Of a stretch of DNA of 64,000 bases, positions 35,946-45,560 are shown piece by piece. The stretch spans positions 53,426 to 117,425 of the forward strand of contig NZ_QXGI01000007.1 in NCBI RefSeq assembly GCF_003952025.1, written 5' to 3'. Source of the stretch: Bifidobacterium castoris. GTDB taxonomy: Bacteria > Actinomycetota > Actinomycetes > Actinomycetales > Bifidobacteriaceae. A model generated the notes under the pieces. The model made no database searches and was not told where the DNA came from. It was given only the letters and a program-made list of their open reading frames with translations. The first letter of the stretch is position 1. Each line of letters begins with the position of its first letter. Position numbers and translations under genes: made by a program.

Positions 35946-37537
35946 TGACTCCTTGGGTTGTCCGGCCCCTTGGACCCGGAACGTCTCTTGTCTTGCTTGC
36001 CGTCTTCCGATTCTACCTGCCGGGGTGCGGACGCGGGGGCGTCGGCTGCGGGCGAAGCGCCGGCGTCGGCTGCTCCGGCGTGCGCGTCGCCGCCCCCCTT
36101 GAGCCCTTGGCGATGGTCGGAGTCGAGGATGCGCTTGGGGATCGCGACGGTCGGCGAGTCAGCGGTGACGGGCGCGCTCGCGCCGCCGTAGGCGGCCTCG
36201 CGCAGCTGCGCGATCGCGTCGTCGTCGAAGGAGACGTGCGCGGACGATCCCTTCGCCTGGCGCGCGCCGGGGATGTGCTCCCCGACCGGCTTGAGCACGT
36301 GCTCGTTGATCGCGTCGGCCGCCTCGACCATCTTCGACTTCTTCTTCGTCGTCGGATCGTTCATCAGCGGCACGTCGACGAGCGGGTACTGCTTCATCGA
36401 GACCTTGAGCAGCACCTGGATGCTCGCCGTGATCGGCAGCGCGAGGAACGCGCCGAGCGCGCCGAAGATCGAGCCGAAGAACAGCACCGACAGGAACGCG
36501 ATGCAGGGGTTGAGGTCCATCGTGCGCTCCGAGATCTTCGGCGACAGCAGCAGGTTCTCGATCTGCTGGTAGATCGTGATGAACACGATGACGCCGATCG
36601 CATATCCGATGCCGCGCTCGCCCCAGGCGAACATGACCGGCAGCGCGCCGCCCAGATAGGTGCCGATCGTCGGGATGAACTGGGAGACGATGCCGCAGAA
36701 CAGCGCGAGCGGCAGCCAGTACGGCACCTTGATGATCACGAGGAACACCGACATGCACGCGGCGTTGATCGCGGCGAGGATCGAGCGCGAGAACAGGAAG
36801 CCGGAGATCTGCTCCTGCACGACGGTCCATGTCATCAGGAAGCGGCGCTGCGAACTCGGCGCGATCCATTTGCACAGGCTGCGGCGCAGTCGGGGGCCCG
36901 CGATCGCGATGTAGAAGGCGACCATGAGCGCGGTGATGAAGTTGAGCAGGTTCGAGAAGACGCCGAGCGTCGTGCTGAAGGCCTGTCCGGCGAAGTCGGT
37001 CACCCAGTTGCCGCGGATGTTCTTGATGATCTCGCCGCCGAGGTCGTTCATCTCGGGGATCTTGAAGTCGGTCTTCTCGCTGACGAAGGAGGCGAGCTGG
37101 TTGTACAGGTCCGGGAACCCCTTGACCATCGAGATCATCTGCTGGACGAACATGTTGCCGAACAGCGCGAGCAGCGTGATGACGATGACGATGAGTCCGA
37201 TGAGGCATGTGACGGCGGCCACGCCGCGCTTCCAACCGTGTTTGATGAGCCGGATGATGAGAGGTTCGACTGCGAGCGCAAGGAACAGCGCGATGACGAC
37301 GTCGAAGACGATGTAGGTGATCTTGAACCACGACGAATACGCGAACCAGGCGAGGAAGACGGCGATCGCCGTGTACAGCAGCGCTCGCCCGTACCATTCG
37401 GGCGGCCGGCGTGGGTCGCCCTTGGCGGGGAACAGCGATGCGACGTCGAGTTTCCTCTTGGCGTCGGCCCCGTCGGCCCCGTTCGTACGCTTCACGCCGG
37501 CCTCGCCGGCCATGTCTTCGGTCTGTGGCTCGCTCAT
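35936..37537 (-). CDS. AI-2E-family transporter (PerM/YdiK-like)
   Basis: 533 residues. About eight membrane helices between residues 60 and 375 in the characteristic order of the family, with the amphipathic region FPDLYNQLASFVSEKTD and the conserved FCGIVSQFIPTIGTYLGGALPV and NPCIAFLSVLFFGSIFGALGAFLALP blocks near the end. A disordered Ala/Asp-rich C-terminal tail of about 120 residues is unusual in length. Members export varied small molecules; autoinducer transport is only one claim. Two in-frame ATGs, 37546 and 37537, are possible; the second has GAGGGG upstream. It is transcribed with the glycosyltransferase. Confidence 0.88.
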   Translation of the reverse strand: MSEPQTEDMAGEAGVKRTNGADGADAKRKLDVASLFPAKGDPRRPPEWYGRALLYTAIAVFLAWFAYSSWFKITYIVFDVVIALFLALAVEPLIIRLIKHGWKRGVAAVTCLIGLIVIVITLLALFGNMFVQQMISMVKGFPDLYNQLASFVSEKTDFKIPEMNDLGGEIIKNIRGNWVTDFAGQAFSTTLGVFSNLLNFITALMVAFYIAIAGPRLRRSLCKWIAPSSQRRFLMTWTVVQEQISGFLFSRSILAAINAACMSVFLVIIKVPYWLPLALFCGIVSQFIPTIGTYLGGALPVMFAWGERGIGYAIGVIVFITIYQQIENLLLSPKISERTMDLNPCIAFLSVLFFGSIFGALGAFLALPITASIQVLLKVSMKQYPLVDVPLMNDPTTKKKSKMVEAADAINEHVLKPVGEHIPGARQAKGSSAHVSFDDDAIAQLREAAYGGASAPVTADSPTVAIPKRILDSDHRQGLKGGGDAHAGAADAGASPAADAPASAPRQVESEDGKQDKRRSGSKGPDNPRSHWR

Positions 37538-37636
37538 GCCCCTCATTAAAGCACACCCGAGGCGCACGCGCGTGATGGGGGCACCAGGCCGCCATGCACG
37601 TAGGCACTGTACGGGCGCGCACATATTCTTGAGACC

Positions 37637-38815
37637 ATGCTGAAAGTATCGATCATCATCCCGGCGTGGAACGAACAGGACCGCATCACCGACTGTCTGG
37701 ACAACGCGCTTCGCCAGACGGTGACGCCGCACGAGGTCATCGTCGTCGACAACCGATCCACCGACGACACGGTGGCCGTCGTCGAGCGCTACATGCGCGA
37801 GCATCCCCAGGCGCCGGTCAAGCTGCTGCATCAGGACGAGGAGCAGGGGCTCATCCCGACGCGCAACTTCGGGCTCAACGCGGCGACCGGCGACGTGCTC
37901 GGCCGCGTCGACGCCGACTGCATGCTCAAGCCGGACTGGGTCGAGGTCGTCGCCGGCATCTTCACCGAGGACAGGGACGCGATGGGCGCGACCGGCCCGG
38001 TCACCTACTACGACATGCCGGCGCGCAGGATCGCGCTGCGCGGCGACGACAGCGTGCGGCGCCACACCTTCCGCGCCGACGGCGGCAAAGTGCTGCTGTT
38101 CGGCTCGAACATGGCGCTGCGCGCGAGCGCGTGGCACGAGGTCGCCGGCGAGGTGTGCCGGGACCGCGAGGACGTCATGCACGAGGACATCGACGTCTCG
38201 CTGCATCTGCTCGGCCGCGGCTTCAAGACCGTCTATTCGGAGCGCATGATCTGCGGCATCTCGGCGCGGCGCATGGACACGTCGTTCAAATCGTTCCGCA
38301 ACTACATGAAGCGCTTCAAGAACACCTTCGAGGCGCATCCGCAGCATTGGCGCACGCGCAAGTCCGAACGCACGCTGTATCTGATGTATCCGTGGCTGCA
38401 CGCGCTCTTCCCGGTCTACCAGCAGTACCTCGAATCGAGGGAGATCAACCCGGCGCTGCGCATCTGGTTCCGCGAGCAGGCCAAGCTCGCGCGCGCGCAG
38501 GGCGACCCGCTCGACGACCTCCCCGGCATCGACGTGCTCGTCACGGAGACGCCGACCGGCGTCGACGGCATCGACGAGATCAGCAGCAGCGGCATGTTCG
38601 ACGATGACGACGACGCGCATGTGGCCGACGGGTTGACGGCGGAGACGCCGGCGGCGGCCGCCGAGGACGCGCGAGACGGCGCCGCCGACGCCGAGCACGA
38701 CGCGATCGTCGCGGCCGAGGAGGCCGTGGCGTCCAACGGACCGGCGATCCCCCCGGCGACGAGCGACCAGGGCGTCGACGCCTCCGCCGAATCCGCATCC
38801 GCCGCGAAGGAATAG
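37637..38815 (+). CDS. Glycosyltransferase family 2
   Basis: 392 residues, cytoplasmic or peripheral GT-A enzyme. The N-terminus VSIIIPAWNEQDRI, NRSTDDT (first Asp), RVDADCML (DxD, about residues 93-100) and HEDIDVSLHLL (base) are typical. The last 100 residues are acidic and Ala-rich without structure. It is divergent from the AI-2E-family gene and has no Shine-Dalgarno; a TATTCT element lies about eight bases before the ATG, so a leaderless transcript is likely. It resembles dolichyl-phosphate-mannose or rhamnosyl transferases. Acceptor and donor are unknown. Confidence 0.87.
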   Translation: MLKVSIIIPAWNEQDRITDCLDNALRQTVTPHEVIVVDNRSTDDTVAVVERYMREHPQAPVKLLHQDEEQGLIPTRNFGLNAATGDVLGRVDADCMLKPDWVEVVAGIFTEDRDAMGATGPVTYYDMPARRIALRGDDSVRRHTFRADGGKVLLFGSNMALRASAWHEVAGEVCRDREDVMHEDIDVSLHLLGRGFKTVYSERMICGISARRMDTSFKSFRNYMKRFKNTFEAHPQHWRTRKSERTLYLMYPWLHALFPVYQQYLESREINPALRIWFREQAKLARAQGDPLDDLPGIDVLVTETPTGVDGIDEISSSGMFDDDDDAHVADGLTAETPAAAAEDARDGAADAEHDAIVAAEEAVASNGPAIPPATSDQGVDASAESASAAKE

Positions 38816-38838
38816 GCGCTCCACTCCACTCCCATTCG

Positions 38839-38871
38839 CGCAGCCCCGCCGCATCCGCCGGCGGGGCTGCG
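38839..38871 (+). terminator. Terminator of the GT2 gene
   Basis: Perfect 13-base arms (38839-38851, 38859-38871) with a seven-base loop, 23 bases after the stop codon. Confidence 0.75.
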
Positions 38872-38939
38872 GGCGTCCGGCGCCGCACGACACACCGGAT
38901 CCACACGCCGCCGGTTTTGTTCTGTCATCGTACTATATA

Positions 38940-38958
38940 TAGTTTTATCAATAAACTA
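38940..38958. promoter_or_regulatory. Putative ROK-type operator upstream of cellobiose phosphorylase
   Basis: TAGTTTTATCAATAAACTA is a 19-bp palindrome (TAGTTT/AAACTA ends, central C) in an AT-rich island about 80 bases before the start codon. It has the same length and ends as the site between xylR and xylB. Confidence 0.5.
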
Positions 38959-39038
38959 ACTCGATGACCGAGTTGACAACGCCGGCAGCGTCGCCGTCGA
39001 CACCATGACGCGGCGCATGCCAGAAAGGACCGGACACG

Positions 39039-41564
39039 GTGCGATACGGCCACTTCGACGACGCGCGCAGGGAATATGTGATCGAGACCCCGGCGACGCC
39101 GCTCCCATGGATCAACTACCTCGGCAACGAGGACTTCTTCTCGCTCATCTCGAACACGGCGGGCGGATACTCGTTCTACAAGGACGCGAAACTGCGCCGC
39201 ATCACGCGCTACCGCTACAACGGCGTCCCCGCCGACGAGGGGGCGCGCAGCTTCTATCTGACGCTGATGGAGCCGGCCGATGGCGCCGACCCGATGGACG
39301 ACGCCGCGCTCAGGCCGGTCGCCAGCTGGTCGCCGACCTTCCTGCCGCTCAAGACGCCGCTCGACTCCTACGAATGCCGCCACGGCATGGGCTACAGCGT
39401 CTTCCGCGCCTCCTACGCCGGCATCGACTCGGAACTGACCGCCTTCGTCCCGCTGCACACGCCCGCCGAGATCAACAAGCTCACGCTGACGAACACGACG
39501 GACGCCGAACGAATCGTCGACGCGACCGCATGCGTCGAATGGTGCCTGTGGAACGCCGTCGACGACGCGAGCAACTTCCAGCGCAACCTGTCGACAGGCG
39601 AGGTCGAGGTCGAGCAGGGCGACGAGGCCACGCTGATCTACCACAAGACCGAGTTCAAGGAACGCCGCAACCACTACGCGTTCTACTCGGTGAACGAGCC
39701 GACGGTCGGCTACGACACGGTGCGCGACGAGTTCCTCGGCAAGTTCAACGGATGGGACTCGCCGCAGGTCATCGCCGAAGGACGCGCCCGCGACTCGGTC
39801 GCCTACGGATGGTCGCCGATCGCGGCGCCGCGCGTGCGCGTGCGGCTCATGCCCGGCCAGAGCGCGTCGCTCGTGTTCATGCTCGGCTACGTCGAGGTCG
39901 CCGACGACGCGAAATGGGAGGACCCGGACGACCCGGCGAAGGTCGGCGTCATCAACAAGCGCCCGGCACACGAGCTCTTCGCGCGCTTCGACACCGTGGA
40001 CAAGGTGGACGCCGCCTTCGACGAGCTCAAGCGCTACTGGACGTCGCTGCTCGACGGCTTCCAGGTGAGGACCGGCGACGACAAGCTCGACCGCATGGTC
40101 AACATCTGGAACCAGTACCAGTGCATGGTCACCTTCAATCTGTCGCGCTCCGCCTCGTACTACGAGTCCGGCATGGGACGCGGCATGGGCTTCCGCGACT
40201 CGAACCAGGACCTGCTCGGCTTCGTGCACATGATCCCCGAACGCGCACGCGACCGCATCATCGACATCGCCTCGACGCAGCTGCCCGACGGCTCGGCATG
40301 GCACCAGTACCAGCCGCTGACCAAGCAGGGCAACGCCGACATCGGCGGAGGCTTCAACGACGACCCGTTGTGGCTCGTCGCCTCCGCCTTCGCCTACCTC
40401 AACGAGACCGGCGACGACGCGATCCTGCGCACACCGACGCAGTTCGACAACACGGCCGGCTCCGAGCAGCCGCTGCTCGAGCACCTGCGCCGCTCCGTGC
40501 GCTTCACGATGACGCACCGCGGCCCGCACGGGCTGCCGCTCATCGGACGCGCCGACTGGAACGACTGCCTCAACCTCAACTGCTTCTCGTCGACGCCCGG
40601 CGAGAGCTTCCAGACCGTCGAGAACAACGACACCGGCATCGCCGAGTCGGTGTTCATCGCCGGCATGTTCGTCCTCTACGGCGAGCAGTACGCGCAGATC
40701 CTCGAACGCTTCGGCGCCGCCTGCGGCATGGACGGCGACGCGGTGCGAGCCGAGGTCTCCGACGTGCGCGAAGCGATCGCGCAGATGCGAGCCGCGACGC
40801 TCGACGCCGGTTGGGACGGCGCATGGTTCCGCCGCGCCTTCGACGCGACCGGCGACGCGGTGGGCACCGCCGGGGACAGCGAGGGGCGCATCTACATCGA
40901 GCCGCAGGGCATGTGCGTCATGGCCGGCATCGGCGTCGACGACGGACGCGCCGCGCAGGCGCTCGCCTCGACGAAGGAGCTGCTCACCTGCCGCTGGGGC
41001 ACGTCGATCCTCGCGCCCGCGTACTCGACCTACCGCATCGAGCTCGGCGAGATCTCCTCGTATCCGCGCGGATACAAGGAGAACGGCGGCATCTTCTGCC
41101 ACAACAACCCGTGGATCTCAATCGCGAACGCGATCGTCGGCAACGACGACGAGGCCTTCGCCGTCTACACGCGCACCTGCCCGGCCTACACCGAGGAGTA
41201 TTCGCAGATCCACCGCACCGAGCCATACGTCTACTGCCAGATGGTCGCCGGTCCCGAGTCGCACGCCCCCGGCGAGGGCAAGAACTCGTGGCTGACCGGA
41301 ACCGCCGCATGGACCTTCGTCGACGTCTCCCAGTACCTGCTCGGCGTGCGGCCCACCTTCGACGGCCTGCTGCTCGACCCGCACATGCCGGCCGACTTCA
41401 CCGATCTGCACATCGAACGCACGTGGCGCGGCACCCGCTACATCATCGACGTGACGCGCACCGGCAAGCCGTCGCTCACCGTCGACGGCGACGCCATCGG
41501 CGGCAACGTCGTGCCGATCGCCGACGCGGGCACGAAGGAGGTCCACGTCGTGCTGACGATCTGA
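39039..41564 (+). CDS. GH94 cellobiose phosphorylase
   Basis: 841 residues, cytoplasmic. It phosphorolyses cellobiose to glucose 1-phosphate and glucose, saving ATP. GH94 signature blocks match cellobiose phosphorylases closely: YESGMGRGMGFRDSNQDLLGF, DIASTQLPDGSAWHQYQPLT, GFNDDPLWL (the catalytic acid Asp lies here), and WGTSILAPAY. The N-terminal beta-sandwich is complete (YGHFDDARREYVIETP...NYLGNEDFFSLIS). GTG start at 39039 with AGAAAGGA upstream. It is monocistronic with no cellobiose transporter adjacent, so uptake must come from elsewhere. A ROK-type operator upstream links it to the xylose regulator. Confidence 0.92.
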   Translation: MRYGHFDDARREYVIETPATPLPWINYLGNEDFFSLISNTAGGYSFYKDAKLRRITRYRYNGVPADEGARSFYLTLMEPADGADPMDDAALRPVASWSPTFLPLKTPLDSYECRHGMGYSVFRASYAGIDSELTAFVPLHTPAEINKLTLTNTTDAERIVDATACVEWCLWNAVDDASNFQRNLSTGEVEVEQGDEATLIYHKTEFKERRNHYAFYSVNEPTVGYDTVRDEFLGKFNGWDSPQVIAEGRARDSVAYGWSPIAAPRVRVRLMPGQSASLVFMLGYVEVADDAKWEDPDDPAKVGVINKRPAHELFARFDTVDKVDAAFDELKRYWTSLLDGFQVRTGDDKLDRMVNIWNQYQCMVTFNLSRSASYYESGMGRGMGFRDSNQDLLGFVHMIPERARDRIIDIASTQLPDGSAWHQYQPLTKQGNADIGGGFNDDPLWLVASAFAYLNETGDDAILRTPTQFDNTAGSEQPLLEHLRRSVRFTMTHRGPHGLPLIGRADWNDCLNLNCFSSTPGESFQTVENNDTGIAESVFIAGMFVLYGEQYAQILERFGAACGMDGDAVRAEVSDVREAIAQMRAATLDAGWDGAWFRRAFDATGDAVGTAGDSEGRIYIEPQGMCVMAGIGVDDGRAAQALASTKELLTCRWGTSILAPAYSTYRIELGEISSYPRGYKENGGIFCHNNPWISIANAIVGNDDEAFAVYTRTCPAYTEEYSQIHRTEPYVYCQMVAGPESHAPGEGKNSWLTGTAAWTFVDVSQYLLGVRPTFDGLLLDPHMPADFTDLHIERTWRGTRYIIDVTRTGKPSLTVDGDAIGGNVVPIADAGTKEVHVVLTI

Positions 41565-41589
41565 CGCCCCGCCCCCACGCACCGCATGC

Positions 41590-41649
41590 CGGATGCGCGG
41601 CCGTGCATCCCGGGCCGCGGACCGTCCGGCATGCACGGCCGCACATCCG
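41590..41649 (+). terminator. Terminator of the cellobiose phosphorylase gene
   Basis: Nineteen-base arms (41590-41608 and 41631-41649) pair with a single G-T around a 22-base loop. No T-run follows. Confidence 0.65.
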
Positions 41650-41740
41650 CGGGATCACGCACAGCCATGACGAGAACATCTCCAACGCCAACCTCCCCCG
41701 GTATGATCACCGGGGTTCGCATCGGTCTGGTCACGCAAAC

Positions 41741-41779
41741 GGAGAACCCCTCCGCATCGATGATGCGGAGGGGTTCTCC
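41741..41779 (-). terminator. Terminator of the tRNA operon
   Basis: Perfect 18-base arms (41741-41758 and 41762-41779) with a three-base loop, six bases downstream of tRNA-Phe on the minus strand. Confidence 0.8.
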
Positions 41780-41784
41780 TATGG

Positions 41785-41857
41785 TGGCTCCGAGCGGCGT
41801 CGATCCGCTGACCTAACGATTTTCAGTCGTTCGCTCTACCAACTGAGCTACAGAGCC
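41785..41857 (-). tRNA. tRNA-Phe (GAA)
   Basis: A 73-base cloverleaf: acceptor GGCTCTG/CGGAGCC with discriminator A, D arm GCTCAGTTGGTAGAGC, anticodon stem ACGACTGAAAATCGT with GAA, and a T arm ending before CGGAGCCA. CCA is not encoded as a full triplet. Confidence 0.95.
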
Positions 41858-41892
41858 ATGAATCCCACAGAACCAAAGTCCCGCGGTTTTCG

Positions 41893-41966
41893 CGACCACG
41901 ACCGGACTTGAACCGGCGACCTCCGCCGTGACAGGGCGGCGCTCTAACCAACTGAGCTACGCGGCC
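41893..41966 (-). tRNA. tRNA-Asp (GTC), copy 1
   Basis: A 74-base cloverleaf: acceptor GGCCGCG, D arm GCTCAGTTGGTTAGAGC, anticodon stem-loop CCGCCCTGTCACGGCGG with GTC, T loop GTTCAAGTC and discriminator G. The acceptor contains two G-T pairs, unlike copy 2. Confidence 0.95.
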
Positions 41967-42001
41967 TTGGACCATGAAGAGGAATCCTCTCCCTGACCAA
42001 G

Positions 42002-42075
42002 CGACCCCGGCCGGACTTGAACCGGTGACCTCCGCCGTGACAGGGCGGCGCTCTAACCAACTGAGCTACGGGGCC
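42002..42075 (-). tRNA. tRNA-Asp (GTC), copy 2
   Basis: Same anticodon arm as copy 1; the acceptor is GGCCCCG/CGGGGTC and the T-stem entrance differs (ACCGG for GCCGG). First gene of a minus-strand Asp-Asp-Phe tRNA operon whose promoter should lie in the AT-rich patch at about 42105-42145. Confidence 0.95.
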
Positions 42076-42197
42076 GTGTTCTTCGCGGTGAGAAGCTCAT
42101 CGCGACAACAGATGTATATACTACCGAAATGATCCCAAAGCGCAAATCACGGCGTGTCGCCTTCTGATGCGGGCTTCACACCGTCGATTCGCGGCAC

Positions 42198-42887
42198 TCA
42201 CATCGCGAGCTCGTAGACGACCGTCGAGGCCGCGGCATCCGGCAGGCGCGAGGCCATGTCGTCGAGGAACGCGATCTCATCGCCTCTCGAGAAATCCTTG
42301 TGGCCGTCGTAGTAGCCGTTCGTCGTCGTGCATTCGTCGTTGATGCACACCTGCACCTGCTCGCCGTTCTCGATGACCTTGACGTCCATCGAATTGACGA
42401 ACCACACCACCATGGCGATGACCACGACCGTCAGCACGCTGAGGATGGCGCCGATGATCGTGCCGGCGATCGCCATGCCGCGGCTCTTCTCGCCGGTGCG
42501 CCTGATGCGCACGAGCGCGATGATCGAGATGATGAGGCCCGCGATCGGGATCACGAACGAGAGGATGAATCCGATGATGCACAGCGCGCTCCAGCGTGCG
42601 CCCGCATCCGCACCTGCCCCGTAGTACTGCGGCGCGCCCGGATACGGCGTGGTCGGGCCCGCGCCGTAGACGCCCTGCGGCAACGGCTGCGGCGCCGGAT
42701 ACGGCTGCTCGCCGTAGGCCGGCTGCGACGCCTGATACGACTGCTCACCGTAGGCCGGCTGGGAAGGCGCGCCGTACGCATCCTGTCCGGCGGCGCCGTT
42801 GTACGCCTCCGCGCCGTTGTCGTAACCGCCCTGCGTGTAGTTCATCGGCTGCTGAGCGTCGTTGTTCTGAGGATAGTCTTCGTTCAT
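42198..42887 (-). CDS. DUF4190-like membrane protein with Tyr/Gln/Pro-rich tail
   Basis: 229 residues. The N-terminal 95 are disordered and rich in Tyr, Gln, Pro and Gly, with near-repeats of QPAYGEQ(S/P)Y. Two helices follow (about 100-127 and 140-167: ALCIIGFILSFVIPIAGLIISIIALV; GMAIAGTIIGAILSVLTVVVIAMVVWF), separated by the short basic RIRRTGEKSRG turn typical of DUF4190 proteins. The C-terminal part, with two close Cys (CINDEC), would lie outside the cell. Function unknown. A TAGAGT element seven bases before the ATG and no Shine-Dalgarno suggest a leaderless start. Confidence 0.8.
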   Translation of the reverse strand: MNEDYPQNNDAQQPMNYTQGGYDNGAEAYNGAAGQDAYGAPSQPAYGEQSYQASQPAYGEQPYPAPQPLPQGVYGAGPTTPYPGAPQYYGAGADAGARWSALCIIGFILSFVIPIAGLIISIIALVRIRRTGEKSRGMAIAGTIIGAILSVLTVVVIAMVVWFVNSMDVKVIENGEQVQVCINDECTTTNGYYDGHKDFSRGDEIAFLDDMASRLPDAAASTVVYELAM

Positions 42888-43068
42888 GCGACTCACTCTA
42901 GCGGACCCGAGCGCCGAACGCGACGGCCGCCTCGCTGTATGGGCGCCGTCACGGATCCGGCTTTCGGTGCAGCCGTGAGAATACTCGCCCCCGCGCGCGC
43001 CGCGGACACCGTACCGTAGAGGAAGCGGACATGAAGCACATACCATCGAACAACAGAAAGAGGCAATC

Positions 43069-43473
43069 ATGGCGAACAAGACCACGACCATCGACCCGGA
43101 GAAGGATCCGGACGAGCTGACCGACGCCGAGCTCGAGGAACTGCGCGACCCCGACGACAATCCCGACAAGGCGGACGTCGACGCCTCGGCGCACAACGTG
43201 AACATCGCCGCCGTCATCTGCGGCGTCGTATGCGGCGTGCTGCTCATCGGCGCGATCTGCTGGCTCGTCGCCCGCGGCCGCGAGCATTGCGAGGACCATG
43301 AGATGCGCCGCGATTTCGAGGCGCTCAAGCGCAATGTGAGGCGGGTACCGGAACTCGTCTCCGAGAACGACGACGTGCGCAAGGCCGTCAAGACGATCTC
43401 GACGCATATGCGCGACATGCGCGACGACGCGCAGGACGCCTTCGACCGCGCCCACGACGCTCTGCGCCGCTGA
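43069..43473 (+). CDS. Small single-pass membrane protein of unknown function
   Basis: 134 residues. An acidic N-terminal cytoplasmic region (DPEKDPDELTDAELEELRDPDDNPDK), one membrane helix at about 45-67 (IAAVICGVVCGVLLIGAICWLV), then a charged helical C-terminal half. GAGG upstream supports the start. I recognise no family. It is divergent from the DUF4190-like gene. Confidence 0.75.
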   Translation: MANKTTTIDPEKDPDELTDAELEELRDPDDNPDKADVDASAHNVNIAAVICGVVCGVLLIGAICWLVARGREHCEDHEMRRDFEALKRNVRRVPELVSENDDVRKAVKTISTHMRDMRDDAQDAFDRAHDALRR

Positions 43474-43663
43474 ACGCAGCGAACACCGGCGGACGGCCCC
43501 TGCCGCCGACCATATGCGCAAGCGATTCCAAGGTGTTCAGACCGCGTTCGAGACGCCCGTCGGAAACGATGACGCGCGCGGTAACGATTCGGTTACATCG
43601 CCCGCATGCATGGACGTGCGGCGCGCGGCTCCGCACACCGCACGCCGACGATGCCGCGGGACG

Positions 43664-45376
43664 TCACTCGGCGGCGCCGTCGGCATCGGCTCCGTCGTCG
43701 TCGACGACCCGCGCCTCGACCTCGTCCGCATCCGCGCCGCGCGCATGCCGTCCGCATCCATCGACCGCCGTCTTCGCGTCGCGTGCCTGCGCGAACTTGT
43801 CGCGCATCGTCGGGTTGCCCCAGGTGAGCTTGCGGATCGTCAGATCCTGCGCCTTGTTGTTGGCCAGTTCGAGCTGGCGTTCGGAGCCGGCGAGCTCGTC
43901 GCGCGTCTTCTGCAGTTCCCTGATCGCGTTGTCGATGCGTTTGATCGCCTCCCGGTAGTGCCTCGCCGCCAGGTCGAAGTTCTTGCCGAAGCGCTCGCGG
44001 AAGTCGTTGAGCTTGTCCTCGAAGCCGGTCACGTCGGCGTTCTGCCGGCGCATCTGCTCTACCTCGCGGCGCAGGTCCACCGATTTGCGCGCCGCGTTGC
44101 GCAGCAGCGTGATCAGCGGGATGAAGAACTGCGGACGGATGACGTACATCTTCTCGTACTCGTACGAGACGTCGACGATGCCGGCGTTGTAGAGTTCGCT
44201 GTCCGTCTCGAGCATGCTGACGAGCACCGCGTATTCGCAGCCCTTCTCCTTCCTGTCCTTGTCGAGCTCCTTGAAGAAGTCGGCGTTCCTGTGCTTCTTC
44301 TCGGTCGATTCCATTTCGTTCTTCATCTCGAACATGATCGAGATGTATTCGTCGCCGTCCTCGTCGTAGTCGCGGAAGATGAAGTCCCCCTTGCTGCCGG
44401 TGCGCGCGTCGTTGTCCTTGTCGAAGTAGGCGGTCGGGAACGCGCCCATGCGCGCCCTGTTGAATTCGTTCAGGCAGTGCTGTTCGAGTGATTCCCCGAC
44501 CATCTTCGTCGACAGCCTCGTCTTGAACTCCTTGAGCCGTTCGATCTCCTCGTCGCGCAGCTCGAGCTCCTTGCGGTGCTGCTCGTCCTTCATCCGCAGT
44601 TGCGATTCGTAGTTGTCGGTGATCGACCGCCTGTCGTGTTCGCGCTCGTATTCGCTTTTGTCGAGCGAATGCCTGAGCTCGTCGCGCTCCTTCTCGGCCG
44701 CGGCGACGGCTTCGCGCACTTCGAGCCGCTTGTGCACGTCGGCCTGCTCGATCCTCGCGTTGAGCTCGGCGATGCGCTTCTCGTAGTCCGACGTCGTCTT
44801 GAGCATCTCGGCGTCGCGGCGCGCCTCCTCCTGGCTGCGCGCCGATTCGAGCTGCGCCTTGAGCGCGTCCGTTTCGGCCTGATGCCTGATGCGCGACCGT
44901 TCGAGCGCCGCTTCCTTGTCGTCCGCGGCCTGCTGCGCGTCGCGTTCGATGCGTTCCTTGAGCGCGGCGATCGTCGCCTTGTCGTCCGCCTCCTGACGTG
45001 TGTGCTCGCCGCGCAGCTGTTCGAGCGCGGCGTCGCGTTCGGCCGCCGATTCGCGGCGCGCCGATTCGAGCTGCGCCTTGAGTTCCTTGATCTGCCCGTC
45101 CTTCTCGAGTTCCGTGTGCTCGATCCGGGCCTCGAGCTGCGCCTTGAGCGCGTCCACCTCGGCCTGATGCCTCGTGCGCGTCTGGTCAAGTTCAGCCTGC
45201 GCCTCGCTGTGCGCCTGCCTGAGTTCGGCGTCGGCCTGCTGCTTGATGAGCGTGCTGCGTTTGTCGACCTCCTCCTCGATCGCGGCGCCGCGCACCTGCT
45301 GCAGGATGTCGGCGTAGTCGTCCTCGTCGATCGCGAACTGCGTGTGGCAGTGCGGGCAGATGATCGTATGGTCCAT
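43664..45376 (-). CDS. DUF2130 coiled-coil protein
   Basis: 570 residues. A short N-terminal CPHCHTQF half zinc-ribbon, then about 270 residues of almost uninterrupted coiled coil with four recurring segments (LKAQLE-AR.., [17 protein letters not shown]), then the DUF2130 domain at about 295-440 ([16 protein letters not shown].. [26 protein letters not shown]), which has the E/D-x-K arrangement of PD-(D/E)XK-like folds. Described DUF2130 genes are of unknown function. It is convergent with 43069-43473. The start is set by GGGAGG upstream. Confidence 0.88.
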   Translation of the reverse strand: MDHTIICPHCHTQFAIDEDDYADILQQVRGAAIEEEVDKRSTLIKQQADAELRQAHSEAQAELDQTRTRHQAEVDALKAQLEARIEHTELEKDGQIKELKAQLESARRESAAERDAALEQLRGEHTRQEADDKATIAALKERIERDAQQAADDKEAALERSRIRHQAETDALKAQLESARSQEEARRDAEMLKTTSDYEKRIAELNARIEQADVHKRLEVREAVAAAEKERDELRHSLDKSEYEREHDRRSITDNYESQLRMKDEQHRKELELRDEEIERLKEFKTRLSTKMVGESLEQHCLNEFNRARMGAFPTAYFDKDNDARTGSKGDFIFRDYDEDGDEYISIMFEMKNEMESTEKKHRNADFFKELDKDRKEKGCEYAVLVSMLETDSELYNAGIVDVSYEYEKMYVIRPQFFIPLITLLRNAARKSVDLRREVEQMRRQNADVTGFEDKLNDFRERFGKNFDLAARHYREAIKRIDNAIRELQKTRDELAGSERQLELANNKAQDLTIRKLTWGNPTMRDKFAQARDAKTAVDGCGRHARGADADEVEARVVDDDGADADGAAE

Positions 45377-45462
45377 TGCTTCCTCCCTGATATGTTCGTC
45401 GTGCGGCCGGCCGCGCTCAGAGCGGCCTGGCGCACATCCTGCTTCGTCGCGCGGCCGCGGAA

Positions 45463-45482
45463 CGATGCGGCCGGCCGCATCG
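45463..45482 (-). terminator. GC-rich palindrome after the cutinase-like gene
   Basis: CGATGCGGCCGGCCGCATCG is a perfect 20-bp palindrome with no loop bases, 79 bases after the cutinase-like stop codon. It may be a terminator or a protein site; no T-run follows. Confidence 0.35.
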
Positions 45483-45560
45483 CGTGCGGCGTCGCTTCAT
45501 CGTCCCCCTCCTCGTGTTCCCCGATCCGGATGCACGGTCCATCGTAGCGGCAGGGCGCCG

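Noticed and set aside
35936-38893. 985-codon minus-strand frame running through the GT2 gene
   Set aside because: The part beyond 37546 is antisense to the GT2 gene; the transporter has its own start with a Shine-Dalgarno.
38925-41102. 725-codon minus-strand frame opposite cellobiose phosphorylase
   Set aside because: It is the complement of a full GH94 enzyme and has no recognisable domain.
41785-42075. tRNA cluster as an integration site for a mobile island
   Set aside because: No integrase gene, no direct repeat of a tRNA 3' end and no change of gene content were seen on either side.
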